Origin: Pseudomonas protegens
Lineage (GTDB): Bacteria; Pseudomonadota; Gammaproteobacteria; Pseudomonadales; Pseudomonadaceae
DNA: 64,000 nucleotides
Assembly (NCBI RefSeq): GCF_003363755.1
Contig: NZ_CP031396.1
Location: forward strand, 3,132,501-3,196,500
Direction: 5' to 3'
Part shown: positions 37,174 to 46,586 of the stretch, piece after piece
How the letters are laid out: every line of letters starts with the position of its first letter
Position numbering within the stretch: the first letter of the stretch is position 1
The notes under the pieces: model-generated
The model's database searches: none
Told to the model about the DNA's origin: nothing
Seen by the model: only the letters and a program-made list of their open reading frames with translations
Position numbers and translations under genes: made by a program

Positions 37174-37812
37174 ATGACGCGCACCGCCCCTCTTCGCAAA
37201 CCCCGTGCACGCAGCCAGGCCCGGATCGACTCGATACTCGACGCCGCCCGGACCCTGCTAGCCAGCGAGGGTGTGGCCAGCCTGTCGATCTACAGCGTGG
37301 CCGAACGGGCGCAGATTCCACCGTCCTCGGTCTATCACTTCTTCGCCAGTGTCCCGGCCCTGCTGGAAGCCCTGACCGCCGATGTTCACGCAGCGTTTCG
37401 CGCCTGCCTGCAAGCGCCCATCGACCACGACCGGCTCGACAGTTGGCGGGACCTGTCACGCCTGGTCGAACAACGCATGCTCGACATCTACGGCGAGGAC
37501 GCGGCGGCCCGCCAGTTGATCCTTGCCCAGCACGGTTTGACGGAAGTCACCCAGGCCGATCGCCAGCACGACATTGAGCTGGGTGACCTGATGCACAAGC
37601 TGTTCAATCACCACTTCGAGCTGCCGACACTGCCCCAGGATGTGGATGTATTCGCCCTGGCCATGGAGCTGGGAGACCGGGTGTACGCGCGATCGGTGCA
37701 GCAGCACGGGCAGATCACCCCGCGCATGGCGGAGGAAGGCATGCGGGTCTTCGATGCCTACCTGAGCCTTTACTTGCCGCCCTACCTGCCCAAGCGCCCA
37801 ACGCCGCTCTGA
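37174..37812 (+). CDS. TetR-family transcriptional regulator
   Basis: 212 aa from ATG 37174 (AGGAG upstream). The N-terminal helix-turn-helix is RIDSILDAARTLLASEGV then SLSIYSVAERAQIPPSSVYHFFAS. The C-terminal ligand domain is not recognisable by motif. In P. aeruginosa the TetR gene near spuI is aguR, which controls agmatine use, so an agmatine or polyamine role is possible here; aguBA are not in this window, so the assignment is weak. It converges on coaA with almost no gap. Confidence 0.8.
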   Translation: MTRTAPLRKPRARSQARIDSILDAARTLLASEGVASLSIYSVAERAQIPPSSVYHFFASVPALLEALTADVHAAFRACLQAPIDHDRLDSWRDLSRLVEQRMLDIYGEDAAARQLILAQHGLTEVTQADRQHDIELGDLMHKLFNHHFELPTLPQDVDVFALAMELGDRVYARSVQQHGQITPRMAEEGMRVFDAYLSLYLPPYLPKRPTPL

Positions 37813-37816
37813 GCGC

Positions 37817-38734
37817 TCACACCTGCCGCAGCAGCAACCTGTCGATGCTGTGATCCGCTGATTTGTGAATGATCAGGTTCGCCCGTTCCCGGGTCGGCAG
37901 GATGTTTTCGACGAGATTCTTCAGATTGACCCGGTCCCAGGTATCGGACGCCACCGACAAGGCATCAAGGTCCGAAAGCCCCTTGTACTTGTTGAAATAG
38001 GAATCTGCCGCCTGGAAAGCGGTGTTCTTCAAGTAGACAAAGCGCTCCAGGTACCAGGCTTTGATCGCCTCCTCGGACGCATCGACGTAAATGGAGAAGT
38101 CGATGAAATCCCGGGAGCTCAGGCCTTGCCCCTGCTCCCCCTGCAACACATTGAGGCCTTCGAGGATGATGATGTCCGGAGCCTCCACCGACTGCGCCTC
38201 ATCGGCCAGGATGTCGTAGCGGACGTGGGAGTAGATGGGGATCTTCACCGGCTCGCCCTTCCTGCACACCGACTGCAGAAAATCCACGAACAACGGCTCA
38301 TCGTAGGACTCGGGAAATCCCTTGCGGTGCAGGATATTTTTTTCCTGAAGGGTCGCCAGGGGGAAAAGAAAGGAGTCCGTAGTCACCAGATGCACATTGG
38401 GCTTGTCCGGCCAATAGGCCAGAAGGGCCGCCAGGACCCTGGCAAAACTGCTTTTGCCCACCGCGACACTGCCGGAAACACCTATGACATAAGGCGCCTT
38501 GAAACCTGCCTGGGGGGCCTTGAGTGACTGTACCTGGGCCGCATGCAAATGCAGCAGGCGCGACAGCGGGAGCAGGATCTGCCTCACCTCCTCGGGCGCC
38601 ATGGGCTGGGTCGGACTGGTCAGCGTCTCCATCTCGGACGGTGACAGACTCATGGGTTCTGCGGCCCGCAGAGCTGACCAGCGCTCGCGATCAAACTCCA
38701 GATACCCTACGTTTGGACCCTGCTCTGTTGTCAT
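37817..38734 (-). CDS. coaA: Pantothenate kinase, type I
   Basis: 305 aa P-loop kinase, the first and usually regulated step of coenzyme A synthesis. The P loop is GVSGSVAVGKSS at 85-96; VTTDSFLFPLATL holds the catalytic Asp, and YDILADEAQSVEAPDIIILEG and NLIIHKSADHSI are type I segments. Many pseudomonads rely on the unrelated type III enzyme (CoaX), so a type I gene wedged between the spu and ssu regions looks accessory. Whether a coaX exists elsewhere in this genome cannot be seen. Confidence 0.93.
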   Translation of the reverse strand: MTTEQGPNVGYLEFDRERWSALRAAEPMSLSPSEMETLTSPTQPMAPEEVRQILLPLSRLLHLHAAQVQSLKAPQAGFKAPYVIGVSGSVAVGKSSFARVLAALLAYWPDKPNVHLVTTDSFLFPLATLQEKNILHRKGFPESYDEPLFVDFLQSVCRKGEPVKIPIYSHVRYDILADEAQSVEAPDIIILEGLNVLQGEQGQGLSSRDFIDFSIYVDASEEAIKAWYLERFVYLKNTAFQAADSYFNKYKGLSDLDALSVASDTWDRVNLKNLVENILPTRERANLIIHKSADHSIDRLLLRQV

Positions 38735-38809
38735 GTTTGTACTGTTCAGGCCTTGCCGAAAGCAGGGAAAGTATCAAATCTGACCGTTATTTACAGCGTC
38801 CATGAAAAA

Positions 38810-38839
38810 AGCCCCGAAGGACTCGCACCCTTCGGGGCT
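38810..38839 (-). terminator. Intrinsic terminator of the ssu operon
   Basis: AGCCCCGAAGG (38810-38820) and CCTTCGGGGCT (38829-38839) pair perfectly around an 8-nt loop. On the minus strand the hairpin is followed by TTTTTT, 16 bp after the ssuF stop. Confidence 0.92.
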
Positions 38840-38854
38840 GTTGCACTGCATCGC

Positions 38855-39070
38855 TCACAACTTGGCGATCGACACCTCGGTGGATTTCACGAAGGCAATC
38901 ACCTCGCTGCCGATGGACAGTTCCAGCTCCTTGACCGAGCGGGTGGTGATCACCGAAGTGACAATCCCGGAAGCCGTCTGCACATCGATTTCCGACAGCA
39001 CATCACCTTCGACGATTTCCTTGATGGTGCCTTTGAACTGATTGCGTACGTTGATGGCTTTAATGGTCAT
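38855..39070 (-). CDS. ssuF: Molybdopterin-binding (Mop/TOBE) domain protein SsuF
   Basis: 71 aa, a single Mop domain: INVRNQFKGTIKEIVEGDVL and SVKELELSIGSEVIAFVKST then EVSIAKL. Such domains bind molybdate or other oxyanions. In Pseudomonas putida the last gene of ssuEADCBF encodes a protein of just this kind, needed for growth on some sulfur sources. It is 35 bp after ssuB and just before the operon terminator. AGGAG precedes ATG 39070. Confidence 0.9.
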   Translation of the reverse strand: MTIKAINVRNQFKGTIKEIVEGDVLSEIDVQTASGIVTSVITTRSVKELELSIGSEVIAFVKSTEVSIAKL

Positions 39071-39105
39071 GGTATTTCTCCTGGGGTCGAATATGAGTCG
39101 CTGTT

Positions 39106-39912
39106 TTAAAGAGCCCAGCGCAACTGCGTGGGCAAGGGTGAAACGGGTTCCGGCTCCGGCGGTGAGCCTGGAAGTGACAGCACGCGATTGAGAACTTCGG
39201 TTTCCAGGGCCGCCAGGCGATGGGAACCGCGCACCCGCGGGCGTGGCAGCTCGACGTGCAGGTCAAGGCCCACCTCGCCGTCCTCGATCAGGATCACCCG
39301 ATCGGCAATTGCCACGGCTTCGCTGACATCGTGGGTCACCAGCAATACGGTGAAGCCATGTTGCTGCCATAAACGTTCGATCAACTGCTGCATCTCGATC
39401 CGGGTCAAGGCATCCAGTGCTCCCAGCGGCTCGTCCAGCAGCAACAGTCGCGGCTGGTGAATCAGGGCTCGCGCCAAGGCCACCCGCTGCTTCTGGCCAC
39501 CTGACAGCGCCGCCGGCCATTCATGGGCGCGATCGGCCAGGCCCACCGCCTCAAGGGCTTCCAGGGCCTGGGGCCGCCAGTGGCCCTTGAGGCCGAGCCC
39601 AACGTTGTCGATGACTTTCTTCCAGGGCAGCAAACGCGCCTCCTGGAACATCAGCCGGGTGTCTTCGATGGCTGCGCTCAAGGGCGCGGAACCGGCCAGC
39701 AACTCACCGCCCGAAGGCTGGTCGAGACCGGCCAGCAGGCGCAGCAAGGTGCTTTTGCCGCAACCGCTGCGGCCCACCACAGCCACGAACTGACCGGCAG
39801 GAATGTGCAGATCGATTTCCCGCAGCACCTGCCGCGCCCCAAAGGTCTTTTGCAATTTGCGCACGGCCAGGGGAATGCCCCGCAGCAGCCGTGGAGGTTG
39901 TTGAGCCGTCAT
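39106..39912 (-). CDS. ssuB: Aliphatic sulfonate ABC transporter ATPase SsuB
   Basis: 268 aa from ATG 39912, which overlaps the ssuC stop (ATGA). Walker A GRSGCGKS at 47-54, signature [15 protein letters not shown], Walker [13 protein letters not shown], and VTHDVSEAV. The C-terminal tail ([15 protein letters not shown]) is proline-rich. It energises import through SsuC. The open frame continuing upstream to 40128 lies inside ssuC. Confidence 0.95.
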   Translation of the reverse strand: MTAQQPPRLLRGIPLAVRKLQKTFGARQVLREIDLHIPAGQFVAVVGRSGCGKSTLLRLLAGLDQPSGGELLAGSAPLSAAIEDTRLMFQEARLLPWKKVIDNVGLGLKGHWRPQALEALEAVGLADRAHEWPAALSGGQKQRVALARALIHQPRLLLLDEPLGALDALTRIEMQQLIERLWQQHGFTVLLVTHDVSEAVAIADRVILIEDGEVGLDLHVELPRPRVRGSHRLAALETEVLNRVLSLPGSPPEPEPVSPLPTQLRWAL

Positions 39913-40697
39913 TGGGCATCTCCCCTGGCCACTTGATAGGCCGGATGCCAGCGCAGCCAGACTCGTTCCAGGCCCCGCGCCGCAAGGTCTGCAAGCTTGC
40001 CTAGCAGCGCATACATGACGATGGCCAGCACCACCACATCGGTCTGCAGGAACTCCCGGGCATTCATGGCCAGATAGCCGATGCCGGAGCTGGCGGAGAT
40101 GGTTTCCGCGACGATCAGGGTCAGCCACATGAAGCCCAGGGCAAAACGCACGCCCACCAGGATCGAGGGCAAGGCTCCCGGCAGGATCACTTGGCGAAAC
40201 AGCGCAAACCCCGACAAGCCGTAGCTACGGGCCATTTCCACCAGCGCCGGATCGACGTTGCGAATGCCGTGGTACGTGTTGAGGTAGATCGGAAACAGAG
40301 TGCCCAGCGCTACCAGGAAAATCTTCGCCGACTCGTCGATGCCGAACCACAGAATCACCAGGGGAATCAGCGCCAAGTGCGGTACGTTGCGGATCATCTG
40401 CACCGAGCTGTCCAGCAAGCGTTCACCCCATTTCGACAAGCCGGTGATGAAGCCCAGCACCAGGCCGATACCGCCACCGATGACAAAGCCCAGCCCCGCA
40501 CGCCAGCCACTGATAGCCAGGTGGGTCCAGATATCACCGCTGCGGACCAGGCTGATCCCGGCTTCGATCACCGCGCTGGGAGCCGGCAGGATGCGGGTCG
40601 ACAGCCAACCCGCCGACACCGACAGTTGCCACACCGCGAGCAACAGCAACGGCAGCCCCCAGGGCGCCAGCCGACGCACTATGCGTTGTCCATTCAT
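39909..40697 (-). CDS. ssuC: Aliphatic sulfonate ABC transporter permease SsuC
   Basis: 262 aa inner-membrane permease with about six helices. The EAA-type loop reads [25 protein letters not shown], contacting Ssu[27 protein letters not shown] is typical of SsuC/TauC. It begins 9 bp after ssuD. Confidence 0.95.
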   Translation of the reverse strand: MNGQRIVRRLAPWGLPLLLLAVWQLSVSAGWLSTRILPAPSAVIEAGISLVRSGDIWTHLAISGWRAGLGFVIGGGIGLVLGFITGLSKWGERLLDSSVQMIRNVPHLALIPLVILWFGIDESAKIFLVALGTLFPIYLNTYHGIRNVDPALVEMARSYGLSGFALFRQVILPGALPSILVGVRFALGFMWLTLIVAETISASSGIGYLAMNAREFLQTDVVVLAIVMYALLGKLADLAARGLERVWLRWHPAYQVARGDAQ

Positions 40698-40706
40698 GGC
40701 CGCACC

Positions 40707-41855
40707 TCAGCTCTGGGACGCGGCTTTGGGAAGGATGTCATTGGCGACCATCTCCCCGAACGGGCTGACGTAACCGGCGGCTTCGGGCAGCTTGGGCCGT
40801 TCGATATCCAGGTGCGGAAACAGCAACTCGGCCACGCGATAGGACTCTTCCAGGTGTGGATAACCGGAGAAGATGAAGGTATCGATGCCCAGGTCCGCGT
40901 ACTCTTTCATCCGCGCCGCCACCGTAGGGCCGTCGCCCACCAGTGCGGTGCCGGCCCCGCCACGCACCAGACCCACTCCGGCCCAGAGATTGGGGCTGAC
41001 TTCCAGCTTGTCGCGACGCCCCCCATGCAGGGCCGCCATGCGCTGCTGGCCCACGGAATCGAAGCGCGCCAGGGACGCCTGGGCCCGAGCGATGGTGTCG
41101 TCGTCCAGATGGGAAATCAGGCGCTCGGCGGCCTGCCAGGCCTCGGCATTGGTTTCCCGCACAATCACATGCAGGCGGATGCCGAAGCGCACGGAGCGTC
41201 CGAGCTTGGCTGCCTTGTCCCGCACTTGCTGGATCTTCTCGGCCACGGCGGCCGGCGGCTCTCCCCAGGTCAGGACCATGTCCACCTGCTCGGCGGCCAG
41301 ATCCTGGGCGGCTTCCGAAGAGCCACCGAAATACAGCGGCGGGCGCGGTTGCTGCAGCGGTGGATAGAGCAGCTTGGCGCCCTTCACGCTGATGTGTTGG
41401 CCGTCATAGTCCACGGTTTCGCCTTCCAGCACCCGGCGCCAGATACGGGTGAACTCCACGGAGGCCTGGTAACGCTCTTCATGGTCGAGGAACAGGCCAT
41501 CGCCGGCCAGTTCGTCCGGATCACCCCCGGTCACCAGGTTGAACAGCGCCCGGCCACCGGACAAGCGATCCAGGGTTGCCGCCTGACGCGCCGCCACCGT
41601 CGGGGAAATGATCCCGGGGCGCAGGGCGACCAGGAACTTCAGACGCTGGGTCACCGGAATCAGCGAAGCCGCCACCAACCAGGAATCCTCGCAGGAGCGC
41701 CCGGTGGGGATCAGCACCCCGCCAAACCCCAGGCGGTCGGCGGCCTGGGCGATCTGCTGCAGGTAAGCATGATCCACGGCGCGAGCGCCTTCGGCGGTGC
41801 CAAGGTAATGGCCGTCGCCGTGGGTGGGCAGAAACCAGAAGATGTTGAGGCTCAT
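40707..41855 (-). CDS. ssuD: FMNH2-dependent alkanesulfonate monooxygenase
   Basis: 382 aa bacterial-luciferase fold. It cleaves sulfonates to aldehyde and sulfite using FMNH2 from SsuE and O2. Landmarks are [17 protein letters not shown] at the N terminus, a conserved Cys at 55 ([10 protein letters not shown]), [13 protein letters not shown] and [18 protein letters not shown]. It lies between ssuA and ssuC, as in known ssuEADCB operons. GGAGACAAC precedes the ATG. Confidence 0.97.
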   Translation of the reverse strand: MSLNIFWFLPTHGDGHYLGTAEGARAVDHAYLQQIAQAADRLGFGGVLIPTGRSCEDSWLVAASLIPVTQRLKFLVALRPGIISPTVAARQAATLDRLSGGRALFNLVTGGDPDELAGDGLFLDHEERYQASVEFTRIWRRVLEGETVDYDGQHISVKGAKLLYPPLQQPRPPLYFGGSSEAAQDLAAEQVDMVLTWGEPPAAVAEKIQQVRDKAAKLGRSVRFGIRLHVIVRETNAEAWQAAERLISHLDDDTIARAQASLARFDSVGQQRMAALHGGRRDKLEVSPNLWAGVGLVRGGAGTALVGDGPTVAARMKEYADLGIDTFIFSGYPHLEESYRVAELLFPHLDIERPKLPEAAGYVSPFGEMVANDILPKAASQS

Positions 41856-41879
41856 GGAGTTGTCTCCTAAGGGGTCGAT

Positions 41880-42845
41880 TTACGGCGCTTTGGCCACGGC
41901 GGCAGGGGGCGTCCAGATCACGTCTTTGATGCTCAGCGGCTTGGGAATCAGCTTGAGCTGATAGAAGCTGTCGGCAATTTTCTGCTGCGCGGCGATCACT
42001 TCCGGGGTCAGGAAGGCCGCACCGTAGCCCTGGCGTTTCACCGAGGTCAGGGTGATGTCGGTAGACAGACCCAGCAGCGGCGCCACTTGCTGGGTGACCT
42101 CCTGCGGGTTGGCCTTGGACCACTCGCCCACGGCCCGCACTTCTTCCACCAGGGCCTTGATCACCTCGGGGTGCTGCTGTGCGTAGGGTTTGGTCGCCAG
42201 GTAGAACTGGTGGTTGTCGACGATGCCACTGCCGTCACGCAGCGTGCGTGCCTGCAGTTGCTGCTCGGCTGCCGCCTGGTAGGGGTCCCAGATCACCCAG
42301 GCGTCGACGCTGCCACGCTCGAACGCCGCTCGGGCATCGGCCGGAGGCAGGAACACGGTCTGGATATCGCTGTACTTGAGGCCGGCGTCTTCCAGGGCGC
42401 GGACCAGCAGGTAATGAACGTTGGAGCCCTTGTTCAGCACCACTTTCTTGCCCTTGAGGTCCTGCACCGACTTGATCGGCGAGTCCTTGGGCACCAGGAT
42501 CGCTTCGCTATGGGGCGCCGGTGGTTCGTAGGCCACATAGAGCAGGTCGGCACCGGCGGCCTGGGCGAACACCGGCGGGGTTTCGCCGGTCACGCCGAAG
42601 TCGATGGAACCGACGTTCAGCCCTTCCAGCAACTGCGGACCACCAGGAAACTCGGTCCACTTCACGTCCACACCCTGCTGTGCCAGGCGCTTTTCCAGGG
42701 TGCCCTTGGCCTTGAGCAGCACCAGGGTGCCGTATTTCTGATAACCGATACGCAAGGTCTCGGCTTGAGCTTGAACAATGGCGCCGAAGGACACAGCCGC
42801 AGCAAACAGAGCGACCAGACCGCGACGCAAAATGACAGGGCGCAT
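41880..42845 (-). CDS. ssuA: Periplasmic aliphatic sulfonate-binding protein
   Basis: 321 aa from ATG 42845 (GGAGAG 5 bp upstream). The signal peptide is MRPVILRRGLVALFAAAVSF then GAIVQAQA. The mature body has LRIGYQKYGTLVLLKAKGTL, the SsuA/TauA opening, FGVTGETPPVFAQAAG, and AWVIWDPYQAAAE. It delivers alkanesulfonates to SsuBC. An in-frame Met at 42881 is not preferred. Confidence 0.95.
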   Translation of the reverse strand: MRPVILRRGLVALFAAAVSFGAIVQAQAETLRIGYQKYGTLVLLKAKGTLEKRLAQQGVDVKWTEFPGGPQLLEGLNVGSIDFGVTGETPPVFAQAAGADLLYVAYEPPAPHSEAILVPKDSPIKSVQDLKGKKVVLNKGSNVHYLLVRALEDAGLKYSDIQTVFLPPADARAAFERGSVDAWVIWDPYQAAAEQQLQARTLRDGSGIVDNHQFYLATKPYAQQHPEVIKALVEEVRAVGEWSKANPQEVTQQVAPLLGLSTDITLTSVKRQGYGAAFLTPEVIAAQQKIADSFYQLKLIPKPLSIKDVIWTPPAAVAKAP

Positions 42846-42935
42846 GGCGCTCTCCTTTTTGCTGTGGGGTTGTGGCTGCACCTGCTTGCCCGTTGGCGGG
42901 CGAGTAAGGCCAGTACTTCAAATCAGGGGTGTGGC

Positions 42936-43529
42936 TCAAATGCTCCAGCGAGCACTCAACAGCCGTTCATTCAATACATGCGGGTCCAGCGGTTTGGGGC
43001 GACGGGCCATGGCGCTGTGAAACTGCTCCAGAGCCTCTTTCAAACGCAGCTCCAGAGCCTCGGCCAGCTGCGGCTGCACACTGCCTTCGCCATAAGCGAT
43101 CTGGCTGTCCTCGGCAAAGATGCCCTGGAGCATTTCCTGAGCCTTGAGTGCCGAAAGCACAGGCTTGAGGGCGTAATCCACCGCCAGCATGTGGGCGATG
43201 CTGCCGCCTGTGGCCATGGGCAGCACCACCTTGTGGCTCAGTGCGCGTTCCGGCAGCAGATCGAGCAGGGTTTTCAGCGCCCCGGAAAACGACGCCTTGT
43301 ACACCGGTGTGGCGATCAGCAGGCCGTCGGCCTGTTCAATGTGTTGCAGCAGGTTGATGACCATGGCGCTGTCAAAGCGAGCGTGAAGCAGATCCTCGGC
43401 CGGGAAGTCCCGCACCTGGTAACTGACCACTTCCACGCCTTGCTGCTGCAACCAGCGCTTGGCCAACTCCAGCAGCACCCCGGAACGGGAGCGTTGGCTG
43501 GGACTGCCACCGAGAGAGACCACCAGCAT
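42936..43529 (-). CDS. ssuE: NADPH-dependent FMN reductase
   Basis: 197 aa flavodoxin-fold reductase that supplies FMNH2 to SsuD. It starts [20 protein letters not shown] (phosphate loop), with [20 protein letters not shown] and [20 protein letters not shown] as the other FMN-binding segments. First gene of ssuEADCBF, downstream of lsfA and its terminator, with an AT-rich control region in front. Confidence 0.95.
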   Translation of the reverse strand: MLVVSLGGSPSQRSRSGVLLELAKRWLQQQGVEVVSYQVRDFPAEDLLHARFDSAMVINLLQHIEQADGLLIATPVYKASFSGALKTLLDLLPERALSHKVVLPMATGGSIAHMLAVDYALKPVLSALKAQEMLQGIFAEDSQIAYGEGSVQPQLAEALELRLKEALEQFHSAMARRPKPLDPHVLNERLLSARWSI

Positions 43530-43625
43530 GCAGGGGATTCCTTGAACAAGATAAAGCGATTCGCGGGATGCGATCTCGCCGGACTGAACAGACCTTAACA
43601 GCCTATTTTTATATCCATAAATCTT

Positions 43626-43664
43626 ATTTATTCATTTGTTTATTCCTTAAATGAATATAAGGAA
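43626..43664. promoter_or_regulatory. AT-rich overlapping inverted repeats upstream of ssuE
   Basis: ATTCATTT (43630-43637) is inverted as AAATGAAT (43649-43656), and TTCCTTA (43643-43649) is inverted as TAAGGAA (43658-43664), so the two palindromes interlock. The 10-mer ATTTATTCAT at 43626 also occurs upstream of lsfA at 44556. It lies 97-135 bp before ssuE. A sulfur-starvation activator site is a natural guess. Confidence 0.5.
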
Positions 43665-43679
43665 CGATGATTTCCAGGC

Positions 43680-43705
43680 AAAAAAATAGGCCGTCGAAAC
43701 GGCCT
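43680..43705 (-). terminator. Intrinsic terminator downstream of lsfA
   Basis: On the minus strand AGGCCGT-TTCG-ACGGCCT is followed by A then a run of T (A at 43680-43686 on the plus strand). The tetraloop and 7-bp GC stem fit a factor-independent terminator for lsfA, separating it from ssuE. Confidence 0.85.
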
Positions 43706-43746
43706 TAAAACCCCTGCTTTGTGGTTCTGTTACCTCGGCGCTCTGC

Positions 43747-43830
43747 GTAGGAACGGGCTTGCCCGCGAAAGGCTCCGCAAAACCTGCACCGGCCTCACCA
43801 CCGCCTTCGCCGGCAAGCCGGCTCCTACAG
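43747..43830. repeat. Paired REP element (family A)
   Basis: GTAGGAACGGGCTTGCCCGCGAA at 43747-43769 faces the inverted CCTTCGCCGGCAAGC then CGGCTCCTACAG at 43804-43830. It lies just downstream of lsfA and upstream of its terminator, so it would be part of the lsfA 3' untranslated region. Confidence 0.85.
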
Positions 43831-43841
43831 CAGTGAGTGGG

Positions 43842-44480
43842 TCAGCGATTGGGCTGCGGCGTCAGGCGCAGGTAAGGCTTCACTGCGCGATAACCTCTGG
43901 GAAAGCGGCGTTTGATCTCTTCCTCGTCCTTGAGCGAGGGCACTATCACCACCTCGTCACCGTCCTGCCAGTTGGCCGGAGTGGCCACTTTGTAGTTGTC
44001 GGTGAGTTGCAACGAGTCAATCACCCGGAGAATTTCGTGGAAGTTGCGCCCAGTACTGGCGGGATAGGTGATGGTCAGGCGAATCTTCTTGTTCGGGTCG
44101 ATGACGAACAGCGAACGCACGGTCAGCGTGTCGCTGGCATTGGGATGAATCAGGTCATAGAGGTCCGACACTTTGCGATCGGCGTCCGCCAGGATCGGAA
44201 AATTGACGATGGTGTGCTGGGTTTCGTTGATGTCTTCGATCCAGCGGTGATGGGAATCCACCGGGTCCACCGACAGGGCAATGGCTTTGACTCCGCGCTG
44301 AGCGAACTCGTCCTTGAGCTTGGCGGTGAAACCCAGCTCGGTGGTGCACACCGGCGTGAAGTCTGCGGGGTGGGAAAACAGCACGCCCCAGCTATCGCCC
44401 AGCCACTCGTGGAAACGAATCTTGCCGGCACTGGAATCCTGTTCGAAGTCGGGGGCGATGTCGCCCAGTCTGAGGCTCAT
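43842..44480 (-). CDS. lsfA: 1-Cys peroxiredoxin LsfA
   Basis: 212 aa Prx6-type peroxidase. The peroxidatic Cys45 is in HPADFTPVCTTELG; no resolving Cys is seen, so it is a 1-Cys enzyme. Length and the C-terminal extension (EEIKRRFPRGYRAVKPYLRLT) match LsfA. It is sulfate-starvation-induced in P. putida and sits upstream of ssuEADCBF there too. It probably protects against peroxide made during flavin-dependent desulfonation. Confidence 0.94.
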   Translation of the reverse strand: MSLRLGDIAPDFEQDSSAGKIRFHEWLGDSWGVLFSHPADFTPVCTTELGFTAKLKDEFAQRGVKAIALSVDPVDSHHRWIEDINETQHTIVNFPILADADRKVSDLYDLIHPNASDTLTVRSLFVIDPNKKIRLTITYPASTGRNFHEILRVIDSLQLTDNYKVATPANWQDGDEVVIVPSLKDEEEIKRRFPRGYRAVKPYLRLTPQPNR

Positions 44481-44543
44481 GGGGTGCTGCTCCTGTGAGT
44501 GCGTGATGGAGCTACTCTGCCTGCACCAGAGCTTATTTAAAAA

Positions 44544-44563
44544 GAATAAATATCGATTTATTC
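44544..44563. promoter_or_regulatory. AT-rich inverted repeat upstream of lsfA
   Basis: GAATAAAT (44544-44551) and ATTTATTC (44556-44563) pair around ATCG, 64-83 bp before the lsfA ATG. The 10-mer ATTTATTCAT at 44556 is identical to one in front of ssuE. Confidence 0.5.
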
Positions 44564-44714
44564 ATAACCAAATTGAATATTAAAAATCTCTTCACTGGAC
44601 GCGCGCGCAGGCGAAGACCACCCTTCTCAACAAGGTTCGAGAAGGCCTTGAGTAGCTGTACAAAGAGGGGGATTCAGGAAGGGCTCACGGGGGTGGGCCT
44701 GACTTGAAGCAATA

Positions 44715-44741
44715 CCTCGCCCGGCATTGCGCCGGGCGAGG
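44715..44741. terminator. Hairpin downstream of the OprD-family porin gene
   Basis: CCTCGCCCGGC (44715-44725) and GCCGGGCGAGG (44731-44741) pair perfectly around ATTGC, 14 bp past the porin stop. The T tract is weak on the minus strand (TATTGCTT). Confidence 0.8.
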
Positions 44742-44754
44742 CTTTATCGCGCTA

Positions 44755-46113
44755 TTACAACAGCGGGATCGAGTAGCTGACGATCAGACGGTTTTCGTCC
44801 TGATCGCGCTGGCCCGGGATGTCGTTACGCCACATGGCGTTCTTCCAGGTCAGGCCGAGGTTTTTCAACGGACCTTCCGGAATCACGTAGGCAACGGTCA
44901 GGTCGCGTTCCCACTCGGAGCGGCCGCTGCCGGCAACAGCACCTTTAGAGGTGACGGTGTCAATATTGTCGCCACGCAGGTAGATAACACCAGCGGTCAG
45001 GCCTGGTGCCCCCAGCTTGGCGAAATCATAGGCATAACGAGCTTGCCAGGTACGCTCACCAGCACGGTTGAACTTGGCGATCTGCATATCAGTAGTCAGA
45101 TAAGCGGAAGCGCCATCACCTTGGTTGAGGAATGGGAAGTCACTGCTGCCGTTGCTGACTTGGTAGCCACCACCAAAAGTGTGACCGGCCACCGAGTACA
45201 GGAACAGGCCGCTATACAGGTTGTTATCAACCTTGCCCTTACCGCTTGGCACACCGGAATAGTTGCCGGTAGTGAAGTAGTTGGCATCGTGACCATTAGC
45301 GCCGTCGTCACGGCTATTGAAATAACGCAGGTCGGACTTCAACACACCAGGGCCAATAGACCAGTTATGAGTCAAGCCCAGGAAGTGCTGTTTGTAGAAG
45401 TCTTCCAAGTTGCCGTAGTAGTACTGCGCTGTCAGGTCTTTGGTGAGTTTGTAGTCACCGCCGCCATAGTAGAACTTGTTGCTATCGCGACCATTCGCGG
45501 TGCGGCCGTTAGCACCAGCGATCGACAACTCTTCATTGTTACTGGAGTTACGACCTTTGGCATGCTCGATCTGGCCACCGACCAGAGTCAGGTCCTTAAT
45601 ATCGTTAGACGTGATCTGACCGCCCTGGAAGGTTTGCGGCAGCATACGACCGTCGTTGGTCACGATAACCGGCAGTTTGGGTTGCAGAGTGCCCAGCTTC
45701 AATTCGGTCTGCGAGATCTTGGCTTTGGCAGTCAGGCCCAAGCTAGAGTAATTATCAACCGCTTCGCCGTTGGACTTGCTTGGAAAGACGGTGCCGCCAT
45801 ACGAGTTGTTCGAAGCGCCGTTAGTACCGCCACCCGAATCCAGCTTGATGCCCAACAGGCCGATAGCATCGACACCAAAGCCAACAGTGCCTTGGGTATA
45901 ACCAGAAGTGAAGTTGAGCTGGAAGCCTTGACCCCACTCTTCCGCCTTGCTCTGGGCCTTCGCGGCTTTAGTGCCGGAGTCGCGGTTATCGTTATTGATG
46001 TAGAAGTTGCGCAGCCCCAAGGTAGCCTTGCTGTCTTCGATGAAACCGGCGGCGCCTGCCTGCTGCGCCAAAACCCCTACGGCCACAGCCAGGGCCAAGG
46101 TGGACTTGTTCAT
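44755..46113 (-). CDS. OprD-family outer-membrane porin
   Basis: 452 aa. The signal peptide is MNKSTLALAVAVGVLAQQAGA. The mature protein opens AGFIEDSKATLGLRNFYINND, the shared start of OprD-type porins, then many alternating beta strands, RMLPQTFQGGQITSNDIKDL and a C-terminal DENRLIVSYSIPLL. It forms an 18-strand substrate-specific channel for amino acids or small organic acids. The P. aeruginosa neighbourhood (oprE, PA0291, near the spu and agu genes) suggests OprE, but this is not proven. RBS AGAGGAG. Confidence 0.9.
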   Translation of the reverse strand: MNKSTLALAVAVGVLAQQAGAAGFIEDSKATLGLRNFYINNDNRDSGTKAAKAQSKAEEWGQGFQLNFTSGYTQGTVGFGVDAIGLLGIKLDSGGGTNGASNNSYGGTVFPSKSNGEAVDNYSSLGLTAKAKISQTELKLGTLQPKLPVIVTNDGRMLPQTFQGGQITSNDIKDLTLVGGQIEHAKGRNSSNNEELSIAGANGRTANGRDSNKFYYGGGDYKLTKDLTAQYYYGNLEDFYKQHFLGLTHNWSIGPGVLKSDLRYFNSRDDGANGHDANYFTTGNYSGVPSGKGKVDNNLYSGLFLYSVAGHTFGGGYQVSNGSSDFPFLNQGDGASAYLTTDMQIAKFNRAGERTWQARYAYDFAKLGAPGLTAGVIYLRGDNIDTVTSKGAVAGSGRSEWERDLTVAYVIPEGPLKNLGLTWKNAMWRNDIPGQRDQDENRLIVSYSIPLL

Positions 46114-46236
46114 GTTTCGCTCCTCTCGTTTCTAATTCTTGTGGTTCCTGGCCCCAGATCGAACGCCCGGGTGCCACAGATGCGCGATTAGCGCCAGACC
46201 GTGACCGACAAGTCAATCGTAACTATCTATGTCTAC

Positions 46237-46246
46237 GACCATGGTC
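46237..46246. promoter_or_regulatory. GACCATGGTC palindrome upstream of the porin gene
   Basis: A perfect 10-bp palindrome 124 bp before the porin ATG, with a related half-site TTGGTCCA at 46260-46267. The T-G-G-T/A-C-C-A form is used by some GntR-type repressors, but the regulator is unknown. Confidence 0.35.
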
Positions 46247-46562
46247 TAATCGCAGTGATTTGGTCCATGCAGGGTAATGAATTACTCATAAACCCAAAAA
46301 GAATTGTTTAGTCCTTTTTCATGCTTTTCAGGAATAACGCTAGCCACTGTAAAGCCGAGAGTCCCGGCCTAGGCACTCGCAAGCTTATTTCTGAAAATTT
46401 TTCCCCGATTCAGCCCTTCAAGGTCCTCCCCGCGCCAGAGGCGTAAAACGTCATGGAGGATCGAAAAAGCGACGCATCATGGCTAAGAGCCTATCCTCCC
46501 GTCAATTTGTTACAGTTTTTGTGTCGAAATGAAATTTTTCTGACATGTGCAGAAAACGACAA

Positions 46563-46586
46563 CGCCTCGATCCTGGGGTCGAGGCG
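46563..46586. terminator. Hairpin downstream of argA
   Basis: CGCCTCGA (46563-46570) and TCGAGGCG (46579-46586) pair around an 8-nt loop, 26 bp past the argA stop. On the minus strand it is followed by TTGTCGTTTT, a modest T tract. Confidence 0.75.

Noticed and set aside
37174..37812. Naming the TetR gene aguR
   Set aside because: Only position near spuI supports it; aguBA are absent and coaA follows, so it is left unnamed.
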